From assembly GCF_900184895.1 (NCBI RefSeq), contig NZ_FXZK01000010.1:62001-126000 (forward strand): a stretch of 64,000 bases of DNA, given 5' to 3'. This DNA comes from Flavimaricola marinus (lineage in GTDB: Bacteria; Pseudomonadota; Alphaproteobacteria; Rhodobacterales; Rhodobacteraceae). Shown piece by piece: positions 1-9,530 of this stretch. The notes beneath the pieces are model-generated. The model did not search any database and had not been told where the DNA came from. It worked only from the letters and a program-made list of their open reading frames with translations. Both the position numbers and the translations under genes were made by a program. Numbering within the stretch: position 1 is the stretch's first letter; each line of letters starts with the position of its first letter.

Positions 1-1324
1 ACTTTTCGCTCATGTCGGCGCCGGTCTGGCGCATGGTCTCGATGGCGGCATCGAGCGGGACGAAATGGGTGCCGTCCCCGCGCAGGGCAAGGCTCGCCGC
101 CGACACCGCCTTGATCGCGCCCAGCCCGTTGCGTTCGATACAGGGCACCTGCACGAGGCCGCGGACCGGATCGCAGGTCATGCCCAGATGATGCTCCAGG
201 GCGATCTCGGCGGCGTTCTCCACTTGCTCGGGGCTGCCACCCATCACCGCACAGAGACCGGCGGCGGCCATCGCGGCGGCACTGCCCACCTCGGCCTGAC
301 AGCCCGCCTCGGCGCCCGAGATCGAGGCGTTGAACTTGACCAGCCCGCCGATGGCGGCGGCGGTCAGCAGGAAATCGGCCACCTTGGCGGGGCTGGCACC
401 GGGCACGAAATCGAGCCAGTAACGGATCGTCGCGGGAACGACGCCGGCGGCACCGTTTGTGGGGGCCGTCACTACCTGACCGCCGGCGGCATTCTCCTCG
501 TTGACGGCCATCGCATAGGTCGACATCCAGTCGTTGATCGTATGCGGGGCGGTCATGTTCAGGCCGCGCTCGGCCTGCAACTTCTCGTGGATCGCCATGG
601 CGCGACGCTTGACCTTCAGGCCGCCGGGCAGAATGCCATCGGTGGTCAGGCCACGGTCGATGCAGGCGTTCATCACCTCCCAGATGCGGGTCAGGCCCTT
701 GTCCAGATCGGCGGCGCTCCGGCGCGACAGCTCGTTGGCGCGCTTCATCCCGGCGATGGTCAGGCCGCTGGCGGCGGCCATCTGCAACATCTCGGCGGCG
801 CTCTTGAACGGGTAGGGAACGGGCGGGCCGTCGTCGGTGTCCTTGCCCGCCGCCAGTTCGGCCTCGGTCAGCACAAAGCCGCCGCCGATGGAGTAGTAGG
901 TCACCTGGGTGATCACGTCGCCCTGGGCGTCGGTCGCCTTGAGGATCAGGCCGTTGGCATGGCCGGGCAGGTTCGGACCATAGTCAAATACCAGATGCTC
1001 GGCCGGGTCAAAGACCAGCTCGGGCAGGCCGTCGGGGCTGACGGTGTGCTCGGCCTTGATCCGGGCCAGTTCGGCCTCGGCCCTTTCGGCGTCGTAATCG
1101 TCGGCGCGAAACCCGGCGAGGCCGAGGATCACCGCCCGGTCCGTCGCATGGCCGACGCCCGTGAAGGCGAGCGAGCCGTGCAGCGTCGCCCGCAGGCCCG
1201 CCACCGAAAAGGGCAGGCCGCGCAGATGGTCCAGAAACCGGGCCGCCGCGACCATCGGGCCGATGGTGTGCGACGACGACGGGCCGACGCCCACCTTGAA
1301 CATGTCAAAGACAGAGAGGAACAT
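1..1324 (-). CDS. sdaA: L-serine ammonia-lyase, iron-sulphur type (3' end off window)
   Basis: Deaminates L-serine to pyruvate and ammonia in the cytoplasm using a [4Fe-4S] cluster. The protein begins [20 protein letters not shown], the family's N-terminal signature, and 441 residues are visible before the window edge. Three cysteines at about residues 342, 384 and 395 (in [14 protein letters not shown] and VPCIERN) have the spacing of the family's cluster ligands. The usual C-terminal cysteine tail, about 20 residues, would lie beyond base 1. Its ATG overlaps the TGA stop of the upstream GST gene by one base, so the two are probably translated from one mRNA. Identity is firm; only the end is missing. 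Confidence 0.95.
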   Translation of the reverse strand, partial: MFLSVFDMFKVGVGPSSSHTIGPMVAAARFLDHLRGLPFSVAGLRATLHGSLAFTGVGHATDRAVILGLAGFRADDYDAERAEAELARIKAEHTVSPDGLPELVFDPAEHLVFDYGPNLPGHANGLILKATDAQGDVITQVTYYSIGGGFVLTEAELAAGKDTDDGPPVPYPFKSAAEMLQMAAASGLTIAGMKRANELSRRSAADLDKGLTRIWEVMNACIDRGLTTDGILPGGLKVKRRAMAIHEKLQAERGLNMTAPHTINDWMSTYAMAVNEENAAGGQVVTAPTNGAAGVVPATIRYWLDFVPGASPAKVADFLLTAAAIGGLVKFNASISGAEAGCQAEVGSAAAMAAAGLCAVMGGSPEQVENAAEIALEHHLGMTCDPVRGLVQVPCIERNGLGAIKAVSAASLALRGDGTHFVPLDAAIETMRQTGADMSEK

Positions 1325-1989
1325 CAGACAGCACTTCCTTCGGGAGGATTGGGCAGACGAGGATCGGAAAACGGGGCCGGGCCAAGGCCCTCGGCGCGGG
1401 CCGCGGCCAGCGCGGCGGGGGTGGTCTCGAACGCCGCCGCCATCGCCCGCAGGGCAGGCCAGCGGGCCAGATCCAGCGCAGGCTCGGCCTCGGCATAGAT
1501 CACCGCCCAGCGCAGCAGGGGGGCCAGATAGCACCGGGCCAACGTCGACGCATAGGCCTGCGGTGCGGCCTCGACCAGATCGAGTTGGGCGGCAAGGCGG
1601 GCGAGGGCGTTGGCGCGGATATCCTTCGGGTCAGAGCCGTAGAGATGCGGATAAAAGCAAGTGCGCAGGGTCGGATGCAGCGTGTTGGCCATCCAGAACA
1701 GCCACGTCAGCGCCGGGCCTCGGTCAGGCGCGTCCGGGACGGGAAACATCTGACCGGGGCGCTGATCGGCAAGCCACAACAGGATGGCGCCGGTCTCGAA
1801 CAGGGCACCCTGCGGGGTCTCCAGCACCGGGATCAGCCCGTTGGGATTGAGCGCCAGATAGGCCGGTGCCTTGTGGCCATGACGGCGGCGGTCGACCAGA
1901 GCGGTCTCATAGGCAAAGCCGCCCGCCTCCAGCGCGAGGCGGATGCAGAGCGAGGCGTTGTCGGGGGCGTAATGCAGGCGCAGGGTCAT
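1324..1989 (-). CDS. glutathione S-transferase family protein
   Basis: A 221-residue cytosolic GST-fold protein. The N-terminal thioredoxin-like half starts MTLRLHYAPDNASLCIRLAL and contains LNPNGLIPVLETPQGALFET, with the conserved cis-proline and the glutathione-contacting E-T pair. The C-terminal half is an alanine-rich helical domain. No substrate can be read from the sequence; the AP-N-SL segment near the N-terminus suggests a serine/cysteine-type rather than tyrosine-type enzyme. It lies directly upstream of and overlaps sdaA by one base, so it is probably the first gene of a two-gene transcript. The link to serine degradation is positional only. Confidence 0.85.
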   Translation of the reverse strand: MTLRLHYAPDNASLCIRLALEAGGFAYETALVDRRRHGHKAPAYLALNPNGLIPVLETPQGALFETGAILLWLADQRPGQMFPVPDAPDRGPALTWLFWMANTLHPTLRTCFYPHLYGSDPKDIRANALARLAAQLDLVEAAPQAYASTLARCYLAPLLRWAVIYAEAEPALDLARWPALRAMAAAFETTPAALAAARAEGLGPAPFSDPRLPNPPEGSAV

Positions 1990-2205
1990 GGCGCGACCCT
2001 ACACCGGCCCCAACCGGAGGTCGGCACGAAAACGACCAGTCAGACGAAAATCGCGCAACGAATGACGGCGCGGCGGGCGGCGTGACATCATGACGGGGCA
2101 GGCAGGGTTTCAAAACAACGGCACTCCTGTCTAAACTATCAAGACGCCCCTGACAGACGCCAGCGACAGGGCTGGACGGCGACGCAGGGCAAGCCGGAGG
2201 ACAGC

Positions 2206-3033
2206 ATGGGCAACTTGGTCGATACCGACTGGCTGGCGGCACATATCGACGACCCGGACCTGCGACTGATCCAGATCGGCTGGGAGGGGCTGACGGCCTA
2301 CGAGGCCGGGCATATTCCGGGGGCGGTCGGCTGGAACTGGAAAGCGGCGCTTTGGGATCCGTTCGAGCGTCAGTTTCCGACCGACGCCGATTTCTGTGCC
2401 CGGATGGGGGCGGCGGGGATACACGCGGGCTCGACCGTGGTGATCTATGGCGTGCCGGTGCAATTCGGAACCTATGCATGGTGGGTGCTGCGGCTCGCCG
2501 GACATGCGGACGTGCGGCTGCTGGACGGCGGACAGGTCAAATGGGAGCGTGAGGGCCGGCCGATCACAACCGACAGGCCAGAGATCGCCCCGGTCCGCTA
2601 CGAGTTGGGTATGAAGCAACCCGATCTGCGGGCCGGGCGGGATGACGTGCTCAACGCGCTGGGCGATCCCGACTGGCTGATCCTCGATCACCGCTCGGCC
2701 GAGGAATACAACGGCGAACGGGTCGGTGTGCCGGGCAAACCAGACGTCGGGGCCGAGCGGGCCGGACGGATTCCGGGGGCCGTGCATTTGCCTTTCGAGG
2801 CGCTTCTGAACGACGACACCAGCTTTCGGTCGCGCGAGGAGCTTGCCGAAATCGTCGGGGCGCATGTGGGCGACGCGGACCAGAAGATCATCTGCTATTG
2901 CAGGCTGTCGCACCGGGCGACCCTGGCGAGCTTTGCGATGACCGAGCTTCTGGGGTTTCGCAATGTGCGGGTCTATGACGGATCCTGGACCGAATGGGGC
3001 AGCATGGTGGGCATGCCGATCGAGCGGGACTGA
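2206..3033 (+). CDS. sseA: thiosulfate/3-mercaptopyruvate sulfurtransferase (tandem rhodanese)
   Basis: Transfers sulfane sulphur from thiosulfate or 3-mercaptopyruvate to a thiophilic acceptor through a cysteine persulfide. The 275 residues hold two rhodanese modules. The first, about 1-125, is the inactive structural copy. The second carries the active loop CRLSHRA with catalytic Cys232, followed by the usual V-YDGSW-EWG segment. The loop sequence does not decide between thiosulfate and mercaptopyruvate as donor. The ATG at 2206 sits 5 bases after GGAGG. The gene diverges from the GST gene across 216 bp and stands alone before rpiA. Confidence 0.9.
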   Translation: MGNLVDTDWLAAHIDDPDLRLIQIGWEGLTAYEAGHIPGAVGWNWKAALWDPFERQFPTDADFCARMGAAGIHAGSTVVIYGVPVQFGTYAWWVLRLAGHADVRLLDGGQVKWEREGRPITTDRPEIAPVRYELGMKQPDLRAGRDDVLNALGDPDWLILDHRSAEEYNGERVGVPGKPDVGAERAGRIPGAVHLPFEALLNDDTSFRSREELAEIVGAHVGDADQKIICYCRLSHRATLASFAMTELLGFRNVRVYDGSWTEWGSMVGMPIERD

Positions 3034-3217
3034 CCGTTGATCGGGGCCGCGGGGTGGCGTCAGGCTCGCATGGTTTGGGCGGTCCGGCAGCATGGCGAGG
3101 CGGCGCGCTGGCGAGCGCGCAAAATCCGTTAACAGATTCCTGCCAAAGCCCCTCGCGCCAAAGCCACATCTTACCTATAAGACAGCCAACATTTTTGAAC
3201 CGAACAAGGCGCATCTC

Positions 3218-4006
3218 ATGACTGGCGAGCTTTCCCCCATCGACAAGGCCAAATTCGTGGCGGCCAAGCGGGCGACGCAATATGTCGAAACCGGCATGCG
3301 GGTCGGGCTCGGCACCGGCTCCACGGCGGCATGGCTGGTGCGGTGCCTCGGCGAAATGGTGCGCGACGAAGGTCTGCGGATCAAGGGCGTGCCGACGTCG
3401 AGCCGGACGGCGGCGTTGGCCCGGGACGTAGGCATCGAGGTGATCTCGCTCGACGAGGCGAAATGGCTCGACGTGACCATCGACGGGGCCGACGAATACG
3501 ACAGCAACCTGAACCTGATCAAGGGCGGCGGCGGGGCGCTGTTGCAGGAAAAGATCGTCGCCACGGCCAGCGACCAGATGGTGGTGATCGCCGATATCAG
3601 CAAACAGGTCGAGACGCTCGGGGCGTTCCCGCTGCCCATCGAAGTGATCCCCTTCGGCTGGCAGACCACCAAGGCGCTGGTCGAAGAGACCTTGATCAGC
3701 ATGGACGTGCTGGGCCGGACCACGACCCTGCGGATGAACGGCGAGGTGCCCTTCGTCACGGACGAGGGCAACCACATCATCGACCTGCACCTGAACCGGA
3801 TCGGCCATGCACGGCAGCTCAGCCTCGTGCTCAACCAGATCCCCGGGGTCGTCGAGAACGGGCTGTTCATCGACATCTGCGACGTGGTCGTCATCGGTTA
3901 CGGCGACGGCAAGGTCGAGGTGCGCGACGTGAACAAGGGCTCGGTCGAGGAGGAGAAGTTCGATTTCCTCGAAGACGAGAACCTGTTCGGCGACATATCT
4001 GATTGA
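3218..4006 (+). CDS. rpiA: ribose-5-phosphate isomerase A
   Basis: Interconverts ribose-5-phosphate and ribulose-5-phosphate in the non-oxidative pentose phosphate pathway. The protein has 262 residues, typical of alphaproteobacterial RpiA and longer than the E. coli enzyme. It shows GLGTGSTAAW (residues 30-39), the catalytic TIDGADE segment and LIKGGGGALLQEK, all substrate-contacting motifs. The open frame extends 126 bases upstream, but family alignment and the composition of the extension favour the ATG at 3218. A TATAAG -10-like hexamer occurs at 3176-3181 without a convincing -35. The gene is followed by a GC-rich hairpin element and then gor. Confidence 0.95.
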   Translation: MTGELSPIDKAKFVAAKRATQYVETGMRVGLGTGSTAAWLVRCLGEMVRDEGLRIKGVPTSSRTAALARDVGIEVISLDEAKWLDVTIDGADEYDSNLNLIKGGGGALLQEKIVATASDQMVVIADISKQVETLGAFPLPIEVIPFGWQTTKALVEETLISMDVLGRTTTLRMNGEVPFVTDEGNHIIDLHLNRIGHARQLSLVLNQIPGVVENGLFIDICDVVVIGYGDGKVEVRDVNKGSVEEEKFDFLEDENLFGDISD

Positions 4007-4028
4007 GGGCGCGGGTGGCGGCCGGGCT

Positions 4029-4087
4029 GGGGGCTCTGCCCCCCGCGCGTGCCGCGCGTCCCCCGGAGTTTTCCGGCCAAGATGAAG
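4029..4087 (+). repeat. GC-rich double-hairpin intergenic element, copy 1
   Basis: The element opens with GGGGGCTCTGCCCCC, which can fold on itself. A second short palindrome (GCGCG...CGCGC) follows, then TCCCCCGGAG, a short T-run and a tail CCAAGATGAAG. A near-identical architecture recurs at 10199. Both copies lie just after a plus-strand stop codon, so the element may act as a terminator as well as a dispersed repeat. Confidence 0.75.
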
Positions 4088-4192
4088 GGGAGGGGCGGAT
4101 GACGATCACGGCCCTGTGCCTTGGCGGCGCATCCTCTGGCAATCCGGGCGGGGCTGTGGAATACCCTCTCCGAAGCATCAGGAGGGCGTCTT

Positions 4193-5629
4193 GTGACCAC
4201 ATTCGACTATGATCTGTTTGTCATCGGCGGCGGCTCCGGCGGCGTGCGCGCGGCGCGCGTGGCGGCGGCGACCGGTGCCAAGGTCGGTCTGGCCGAGGAA
4301 AGCCGCATGGGTGGCACCTGTGTCATCCGCGGATGCGTGCCCAAGAAGCTGATGGTCTTTGCCTCGTCGTTCCGCGAGATGATCCCCGAGGCCCGCGCCT
4401 ACGGCTGGGATCTGTCCGACGGCGCGTTCGAATGGGCGCCGTTCCATGCCAAGCTGAACGACGAACTGGACCGGCTGGAGCAGGTCTATCGCCGCCTTCT
4501 GGACGGGTCGGGCGTGGAGATGCACGATTGCCGCGCCACTCTGGTCGATGCCCATACCGTCAAGCTGGCCGACAAGGAGGTGACTGCCAAGCACATCCTG
4601 ATCGCCACCGGCGGCCACCCGGTCCGCCCGGAGCTGAGCCATGCCGAGCTGGGCATGGTGTCGGACGACATCTTCAACATGGCGGCGCTGCCCAAGAGCG
4701 TGCTGATCATCGGCGGCGGCTATATCGCCTGCGAATTTGCCTGCATTCTCAACGGGCTCGGGGTCGAGGTGACGCAGTATTACCGGGGCGCCCAGATCCT
4801 GCGCGGTTTCGACGAGGAAGCCCGCGGCCTGATCGCCGAGGCGATGATCGAGGCCGGGATCGATCTGCACCTGGGCACCAATATCGTCGAGATGCGCCCG
4901 GCCAGCGAGGCCGAGGCCACCGATATGGGGATGCCCGCCGAAGAGCTGACCACACATGTCAAGGGCGAGGCCGCCGCGCCGCAGCCCGGCCCGGCCTGGG
5001 TCAAATCGACCAACGGGGCCGAGAAGGTCTTTGACCGGGTGCTGTTTGCCACCGGGCGTCAGGCCAATACCGAGGGGCTCGGGCTCGAGGAGATCGGCGT
5101 CGAGACCGGGCGCCGCGGCGAGATCGTGGTGGACGAGTATTCGCAGACGGCGGTGCCGTCGATCTATGCCATCGGCGACGTGACCGACCGGGTCAACCTG
5201 ACCCCGGTGGCGATCCGCGAGGGCATGGCCTTCGTCGAGACGGTGTTCAAGGGCAACCCGACCCCCGTCGATCACGAGCTGATCCCGTCGGCGGTGTTTA
5301 CCCAGCCGGAGCTGGGCACCGTGGGGCTGACCGAAGAGCAGGCGCGCGACCAGGAGCCGGTCGACATCTACTGCACCTCGTTCAAACCGATGCGGACCGC
5401 CTTTGCGGGCAAATCCGACAGGGTGCTGATGAAGCTGGTGGTTTCCAAGGAAACCCGCAAGGTTCTGGGCTGCCACATCGTCGCACCCGAGGCCGGAGAG
5501 ATGATCCAGCTGGCCGGGATCGCGGTGAAGATGGGGGCAACAAAAGAAGACTTCGACCGGACCGTGGCGGTGCACCCGACCATGTCCGAAGAACTCGTAA
5601 CGATGCGCGATCCTGTCAGGAGCGCTTGA
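4193..5629 (+). CDS. gor: glutathione-disulfide reductase
   Basis: Flavoprotein that reduces glutathione disulfide with NADPH. The 478 residues start with the FAD-binding Rossmann motif DLFVIGGGSGGVRAAR. The redox-active disulfide is in GGTCVIRGCVPKK (Cys43, Cys48). An NAD(P)-binding motif IIGGGYIACEFA follows, and HPTMSEE near the C-terminus carries the catalytic His-Glu pair contributed to the partner subunit. I chose the GTG at 4193 because AGGAGG lies 7 bases upstream and the protein then begins VTTFDYDLFV, as in homologues; the longer open frame from 4121 lacks such support. An acidic insertion of about 25 residues after EATDMGMPAEELT is longer than in the E. coli protein. Confidence 0.93.
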   Translation: MTTFDYDLFVIGGGSGGVRAARVAAATGAKVGLAEESRMGGTCVIRGCVPKKLMVFASSFREMIPEARAYGWDLSDGAFEWAPFHAKLNDELDRLEQVYRRLLDGSGVEMHDCRATLVDAHTVKLADKEVTAKHILIATGGHPVRPELSHAELGMVSDDIFNMAALPKSVLIIGGGYIACEFACILNGLGVEVTQYYRGAQILRGFDEEARGLIAEAMIEAGIDLHLGTNIVEMRPASEAEATDMGMPAEELTTHVKGEAAAPQPGPAWVKSTNGAEKVFDRVLFATGRQANTEGLGLEEIGVETGRRGEIVVDEYSQTAVPSIYAIGDVTDRVNLTPVAIREGMAFVETVFKGNPTPVDHELIPSAVFTQPELGTVGLTEEQARDQEPVDIYCTSFKPMRTAFAGKSDRVLMKLVVSKETRKVLGCHIVAPEAGEMIQLAGIAVKMGATKEDFDRTVAVHPTMSEELVTMRDPVRSA

Positions 5630-5712
5630 ATTCGGGCGCTTTACGCCCAATTAAGACCGTAAGAGCGTCCATCTTGCAGGCGCTGGTGAACACGAAGGGA
5701 AAGACAAGCTTC

Positions 5713-6900
5713 ATGGCTGGTAATAACGGAGGTCCCTGGGGTGGCGGCGGCGGTGGCCGGGGCCCGGACGACGATGACGACAAAGGCAACCGGCCCCTGG
5801 GAGGGCGCAGGCCGGGTCAGGGCGAGGGGCCGCAAATCCCCGAGATCGACGATCTGGTCAACAAGGGGCGCGAACAACTGCGCGTCCTGATGGGCGGCGG
5901 CGGCAACCGGGGCGGCATGAACGGCGGCAGCGGCGGTCCGACCGGGCCCAAGCTGACTCGCGGGACCGTGGGTCTGGGCCTGCTGGCGGCTGTGCTTCTT
6001 TGGGGCTTCATGTCGTTCTACACGGTGCGGCCCGAAGAGCAGTCGGTCGAGCTGTTCCTTGGCTCCTACTCTTCGACGGGAGAGCCGGGCCTGAACTTCG
6101 CGCCCTATCCGTTCGTCACCTACGAAGTCGTCAACGTGACCTCCGAGCGGACCGAAAGCATCGGCACCGGCGGGCTTCGCAGCGACAACACCGGCCTGAT
6201 GCTGACCACGGATGCGAATATCGTGGACATCGGATTTCAGGTGGTCTGGAACGTGAACGATCCGGCAAAGCTGTTGTTCAACCTCTCGGATCCGCAGCAG
6301 ACCGTGCAGGCGGTGTCTGAATCGGTGATGCGCGAAATCATCGCAGCCTCGACCCTGGCACCAATCCTCAACCGGGACCGGGGTCTGATCGCCGACACCG
6401 CGCGGGAGAACATCCAGGCCACGGTGAACGAATACGACGCGGGCATCAACATCGTCCGGGTCAACCTCGCCAAGGCCGACCCGCCGGCCGAGGTCATCGA
6501 CAGCTTCCGTGAAGTGCAGGCCGCAGAGCAAGAGCGCGACCGTCTGCAACGGACGGCCGACGCCTATGCCAACCGGGTTCTCGCCGAGGCCCGTGGTCAG
6601 GCGGCCCAGATCATCGAAGAGGCCGAGGGCTACCGCGCCCGCGTCACCAACGATGCGCTTGGTCAGGCCAGCCGGTTCAGCGCCATTCTGGCCGAGTATC
6701 AGAACGCCGAAGACGTCACCCGTCGCCGTATCTATCTCGAAACGATGGAACGTGTGCTGGGTGGTGTGACCAAGATCATCCTTGATCCGTCCGTCTCCGG
6801 CGGCTCCGAGGGCGGCACCGGGGTTGTCCCGTTCCTGCCTCTCAACGAGCTGGTGCGTGACAACAACGCGGCTGCCGCCGCTACGACGCAGGGGAACTAA
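5713..6900 (+). CDS. hflK: FtsH protease activity modulator HflK
   Basis: SPFH-family membrane protein that with HflC forms the large cage around the FtsH protease and modulates its activity. The 395 residues have a glycine- and aspartate-rich cytoplasmic N-terminus (1-80), one membrane helix at about 84-103, then the SPFH/band-7 domain and a helical region rich in EAR and EAEGY. The start is the ATG at 5713 (MAGNNGGPWGGG), the canonical N-terminus, with AAGGGA about a dozen bases upstream. hflC begins 3 bases after the stop, so the two are co-transcribed. A weak GGGCG/CGCCC hairpin lies in the 83 bp before the start. Confidence 0.95.
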   Translation: MAGNNGGPWGGGGGGRGPDDDDDKGNRPLGGRRPGQGEGPQIPEIDDLVNKGREQLRVLMGGGGNRGGMNGGSGGPTGPKLTRGTVGLGLLAAVLLWGFMSFYTVRPEEQSVELFLGSYSSTGEPGLNFAPYPFVTYEVVNVTSERTESIGTGGLRSDNTGLMLTTDANIVDIGFQVVWNVNDPAKLLFNLSDPQQTVQAVSESVMREIIAASTLAPILNRDRGLIADTARENIQATVNEYDAGINIVRVNLAKADPPAEVIDSFREVQAAEQERDRLQRTADAYANRVLAEARGQAAQIIEEAEGYRARVTNDALGQASRFSAILAEYQNAEDVTRRRIYLETMERVLGGVTKIILDPSVSGGSEGGTGVVPFLPLNELVRDNNAAAAATTQGN

Positions 6901-6903
6901 GAC

Positions 6904-7803
6904 ATGAACAAAGCAGCATATCTCCTCCCCGCACTGGTCGTCGTGATCGCTGGTTTCCTGTCGTCCATCTATGTGGTCGACGAACGGGAAAAGGCGCTGG
7001 TGCTCCAGTTCGGTCAGATCGTGACCGTCAAGGAAACGCCGGGTCTCGGCTTCAAGATCCCGCTGATCCAGGAGGTCGTGAAGTATGACGACCGGATCCT
7101 GTCGCTCGACACCGACACCATCGAGGTGACACCTTCGGACGACCGTCGTCTGGTGGTGGACGCTTTCGCCCGGTATCGGATCGCCAATGTGGTGCAATTC
7201 CGGCAAGCGGTCGGCGTTGGTGGTCTTCGGACGGCAGAAGACAGGCTGGGCGACATCCTCAACTCGCAGATCCGCGAAGTGCTGGGTGCCGATCAGGTCA
7301 CGTCCGACACCATCCTCTCGCAAGAACGGCGGGTTCTGATGAACCGTATCCGCGACCAGTCCCGGGCTCAGGCACTCAGCCTCGGCCTCGACGTGGTCGA
7401 CGTGCGGCTCAAGCAGACCAACCTGCCCGATCAGAACCTCGACGCGACCTTCGCCCGGATGCGGGCCGAACGGGAGCGGGAGGCCGCCGACGAGATCGCC
7501 CGTGGTAACGAAGCCGCGCAGCGGGTTCGGGCGCTTGCCGACCGGACCGTGACCGAGACCATCTCCGAGGCAGAGCGGGACGCGCAGATCACCCGCGGTG
7601 AGGCCGACGCGCTGGCGTCGAACACCTTCGCCACGGCCTTTGGCGAAGACCTCGACTTCTTCGACTTCTACCGGTCGATGCAGGCGCTGGAGCGGTCTTT
7701 GCAAGGGTCGAATTCGACCATGCTGCTGTCGCCGGAAAGCTCGTTCCTGTCTTATCTGGGTGACGACACGCCCGTCGGACAAGGCGAGACGGGTCAACAG
7801 TAA
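6904..7803 (+). CDS. hflC: protease modulator HflC
   Basis: Partner of HflK in the inner-membrane HflKC complex that surrounds FtsH. The 299 residues start with a single membrane anchor (about 5-22, YLLPALVVVIAGFLSSIYVV), then VDEREKALVLQFGQIV, the conserved opening of the HflC SPFH domain. Long charged helices follow (ERE-REAADEIARGNEAAQRV). It starts 3 bases after hflK and its stop adjoins the start of the DUF2065 gene. Members of this family keep the N-terminus inside and the SPFH domain in the periplasm. Confidence 0.95.
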   Translation: MNKAAYLLPALVVVIAGFLSSIYVVDEREKALVLQFGQIVTVKETPGLGFKIPLIQEVVKYDDRILSLDTDTIEVTPSDDRRLVVDAFARYRIANVVQFRQAVGVGGLRTAEDRLGDILNSQIREVLGADQVTSDTILSQERRVLMNRIRDQSRAQALSLGLDVVDVRLKQTNLPDQNLDATFARMRAEREREAADEIARGNEAAQRVRALADRTVTETISEAERDAQITRGEADALASNTFATAFGEDLDFFDFYRSMQALERSLQGSNSTMLLSPESSFLSYLGDDTPVGQGETGQQ

Positions 7804-7998
7804 ATGGGCACCGCGCTCTTTGCGCTCGGGCTCGTATTAGTGGTGGAGGGGCTGGCCTGGGCGCTGGCCCCTTCTTCCATTGAGGCGATGCTCGAGGCGT
7901 TGCGACGGCTGGGGCTGGATCAGCGCCGGCTGGTCGGGCTCGGCGCCGTGGCGGCCGGGGTGGCGCTCATCTGGGCGGCACGCGGGCTTGGGATCTAG
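7804..7998 (+). CDS. DUF2065 (YjeT-like) small membrane protein
   Basis: A 64-residue protein with two hydrophobic segments (about 3-20 and 45-60) joined by a basic loop, LRRLGLDQRRLVGLG, matching the DUF2065/YjeT pattern in which R-x-LG precedes the second helix. Its ATG immediately follows the hflC TAA, so translation is probably coupled. Members are typically found directly after hflC; their function is unknown, though position suggests an accessory role around the HflKC-FtsH complex. In many Rhodobacterales a degP-type protease gene follows; here a lysE-type gene comes next. Confidence 0.85.
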   Translation: MGTALFALGLVLVVEGLAWALAPSSIEAMLEALRRLGLDQRRLVGLGAVAAGVALIWAARGLGI

Positions 7999-8095
7999 AC
8001 GAAGTCTCAACCTCGCGCCGCATTAGGCGCAGGTTTCGGATCGCCCGAGGCGGTCGCACAGGGCAGATCAGAGGACACCGAACCAAGGATGTCCG

Positions 8096-8683
8096 ATGCC
8101 CGACCTTATCCCTGCATTGCTACTGTTCCTGCTGCCGCTGGCCTATAGCCCCGGCCCCGGAAACCTGTTCTTCGCCGCGCTGGGCGCCCAAGGCGGGGTG
8201 CGGGCGGCGGCGGGGGCGCTGTTGGGCTATCACCTCGCCACATGGATCGTCACGCTAGGCATCGGGTTCGGGCTGGCAGAGCTGACCGGGGGAAACGGGC
8301 GGATCGGGAACGCGCTGCGCTATGCCGGGGCAGGCTACGTGGTGTGGCTGGGGGCTAGGCTGACGCGGGCCGGGGCGCTGGGCAAAGGGCCGGGACAGGT
8401 GCGAACCGCGACGGTGCGGGACGGGGCGATGCTGCTCCTGCTCAACCCCAAGGCCTACGTGATCATCGGGCTCATGTTCTCGGGCTTTCTTGCGAACGGG
8501 GCAGGGGAGGTGGTGCTGATCGCCACCATTTTCACGCTGAACAACCTCGTGGCCTTCTTGATCTGGACGCTGGCGGGCGACGGCCTGACGCGGGCATTTC
8601 GAAGCGACACCGCCGGGGCGCGGCTGAACGTCGGACTGGGGGCCATGCTGATCGGGGTCGGGATCTGGATGGGCTGGCCATAA
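8096..8683 (+). CDS. LysE/RhtB family amino-acid exporter
   Basis: Inner-membrane exporter of the LysE superfamily, 195 residues with about six hydrophobic segments. The family hallmark lies near the N-terminus as YSPGPGNLFFAALGAQGG, where most members read PGP. A second conserved motif, LLLLNPKAYVIIGLMFS, is the central NPKA box. Substrate cannot be read from the sequence; relatives move lysine, arginine, homoserine, threonine or other amino acids outwards. AAGGA sits 6 bases before the ATG. No neighbour makes an amino acid, so its physiological role is open. Confidence 0.88.
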   Translation: MPDLIPALLLFLLPLAYSPGPGNLFFAALGAQGGVRAAAGALLGYHLATWIVTLGIGFGLAELTGGNGRIGNALRYAGAGYVVWLGARLTRAGALGKGPGQVRTATVRDGAMLLLLNPKAYVIIGLMFSGFLANGAGEVVLIATIFTLNNLVAFLIWTLAGDGLTRAFRSDTAGARLNVGLGAMLIGVGIWMGWP

Positions 8684-8745
8684 CGCACCGGAACATGACG
8701 CAAATGGACCTCGCGAGGGGTCGGACGCTCTGCTAGCGTCAGGGC

Positions 8746-9519
8746 ATGTTGCGCGCAGCCCTTTCCTCGTCGGCCCTGACAGCCCCGCCCAGAGCCGTGA
8801 TCTGGATCGGGTTCTATGGCGCGGTCGGCTTCGGCTGGCTGGCGCTGTTCTGGGCGGTGCAGGGACAGGCAGAGCCCGCGCCGGGGTTCTGGGCCTCGCT
8901 CTGCATCGGGGCGGGCGAAGCACGGCTCGGGGCGCTCTGGGCGATGTGGGGGCTGATGGCGGCGGCGATGATGCTGCCGACCTTCGCACCGGCACTGGCG
9001 ACGTTCCTCGATCTCGGGCACGCAGGCGCCACCCGAATTCGCGATGCGGCAGCCTTGACCGGGGGCTATCTTGGCGTCTGGCTGGGGGCGGCGCTCGCTG
9101 GGGCGGTGGCACAACAAGCGCTCGGCTCATTGGGGCTCTTGAGTGAGGGCGGGAGCTTGCGCGGTGGGTTTGCCGCGGTCCTGCTGCTCGGGGCGGGGCT
9201 CTATCAGCTGTCGCCCGCCAAGGCGGCCTGCCTTGCCAAATGCCGGATGCCGCTGACGTTCTTCATGGGGCGGTGGCGGCCCGGTGCGGCACATGCCGCG
9301 CGGATGGGCGCGGAGCTGGGTGTGGTCTGCCTCGGCTGCTGCTGGGCGCTGATGGCGCTGGGCTTCGTCGGCGGGACGATGAACCTGCTGTGGATGGGGG
9401 CGGCGACGCTCTTCATGATCTTTGAGAAACTGCCCGACATCGGGCGCTGGTTGACCCGGCCGTCCGGCTGGGCGCTGATCGTGGCCGCAGGCGTGCAAGC
9501 GCTTGTGACCGCACTTTAG
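8746..9519 (+). CDS. DUF2182 predicted metal-binding integral membrane protein
   Basis: A 257-residue integral membrane protein with about six hydrophobic helices. It shows the DUF2182 hallmarks WGLMAAAMMLPTFAP (a methionine-rich helix), LSPAKAACLAKCRMP (the conserved P-K-x-CL-x-C-R-P box), and a cysteine cluster VVCLGCCWALMAL. Methionine, cysteine and histidine in membrane helices fit the family's label of predicted metal-binding protein, but no substrate is established to my knowledge. The next gene, 11 bases on, encodes a DUF1326 protein; this pairing suggests the two act together. The start has only a weak AGGGC ribosome-binding site, so the N-terminus is less certain. Confidence 0.82.
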   Translation: MLRAALSSSALTAPPRAVIWIGFYGAVGFGWLALFWAVQGQAEPAPGFWASLCIGAGEARLGALWAMWGLMAAAMMLPTFAPALATFLDLGHAGATRIRDAAALTGGYLGVWLGAALAGAVAQQALGSLGLLSEGGSLRGGFAAVLLLGAGLYQLSPAKAACLAKCRMPLTFFMGRWRPGAAHAARMGAELGVVCLGCCWALMALGFVGGTMNLLWMGAATLFMIFEKLPDIGRWLTRPSGWALIVAAGVQALVTAL

Positions 9520-9530
9520 GGAGGACGACA

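Noticed and set aside
65-1498. 477-residue plus-strand frame over sdaA and the GST gene
   Set aside because: Crosses the junction of two recognised minus-strand genes, histidine- and glycine-rich shadow product.
3153-3181. Full promoter before rpiA
   Set aside because: TATAAG at 3176 is a fair -10, but the position 17 bases upstream has no -35 resemblance.
5641-7797. 718-residue open frame opposite hflK-hflC
   Set aside because: Spans two well-recognised genes and their junction; composition is typical of an antisense shadow.
8015-8030. Terminator after DUF2065 (GCGCC/GGCGC)
   Set aside because: Only a 5-bp stem and no T-run.
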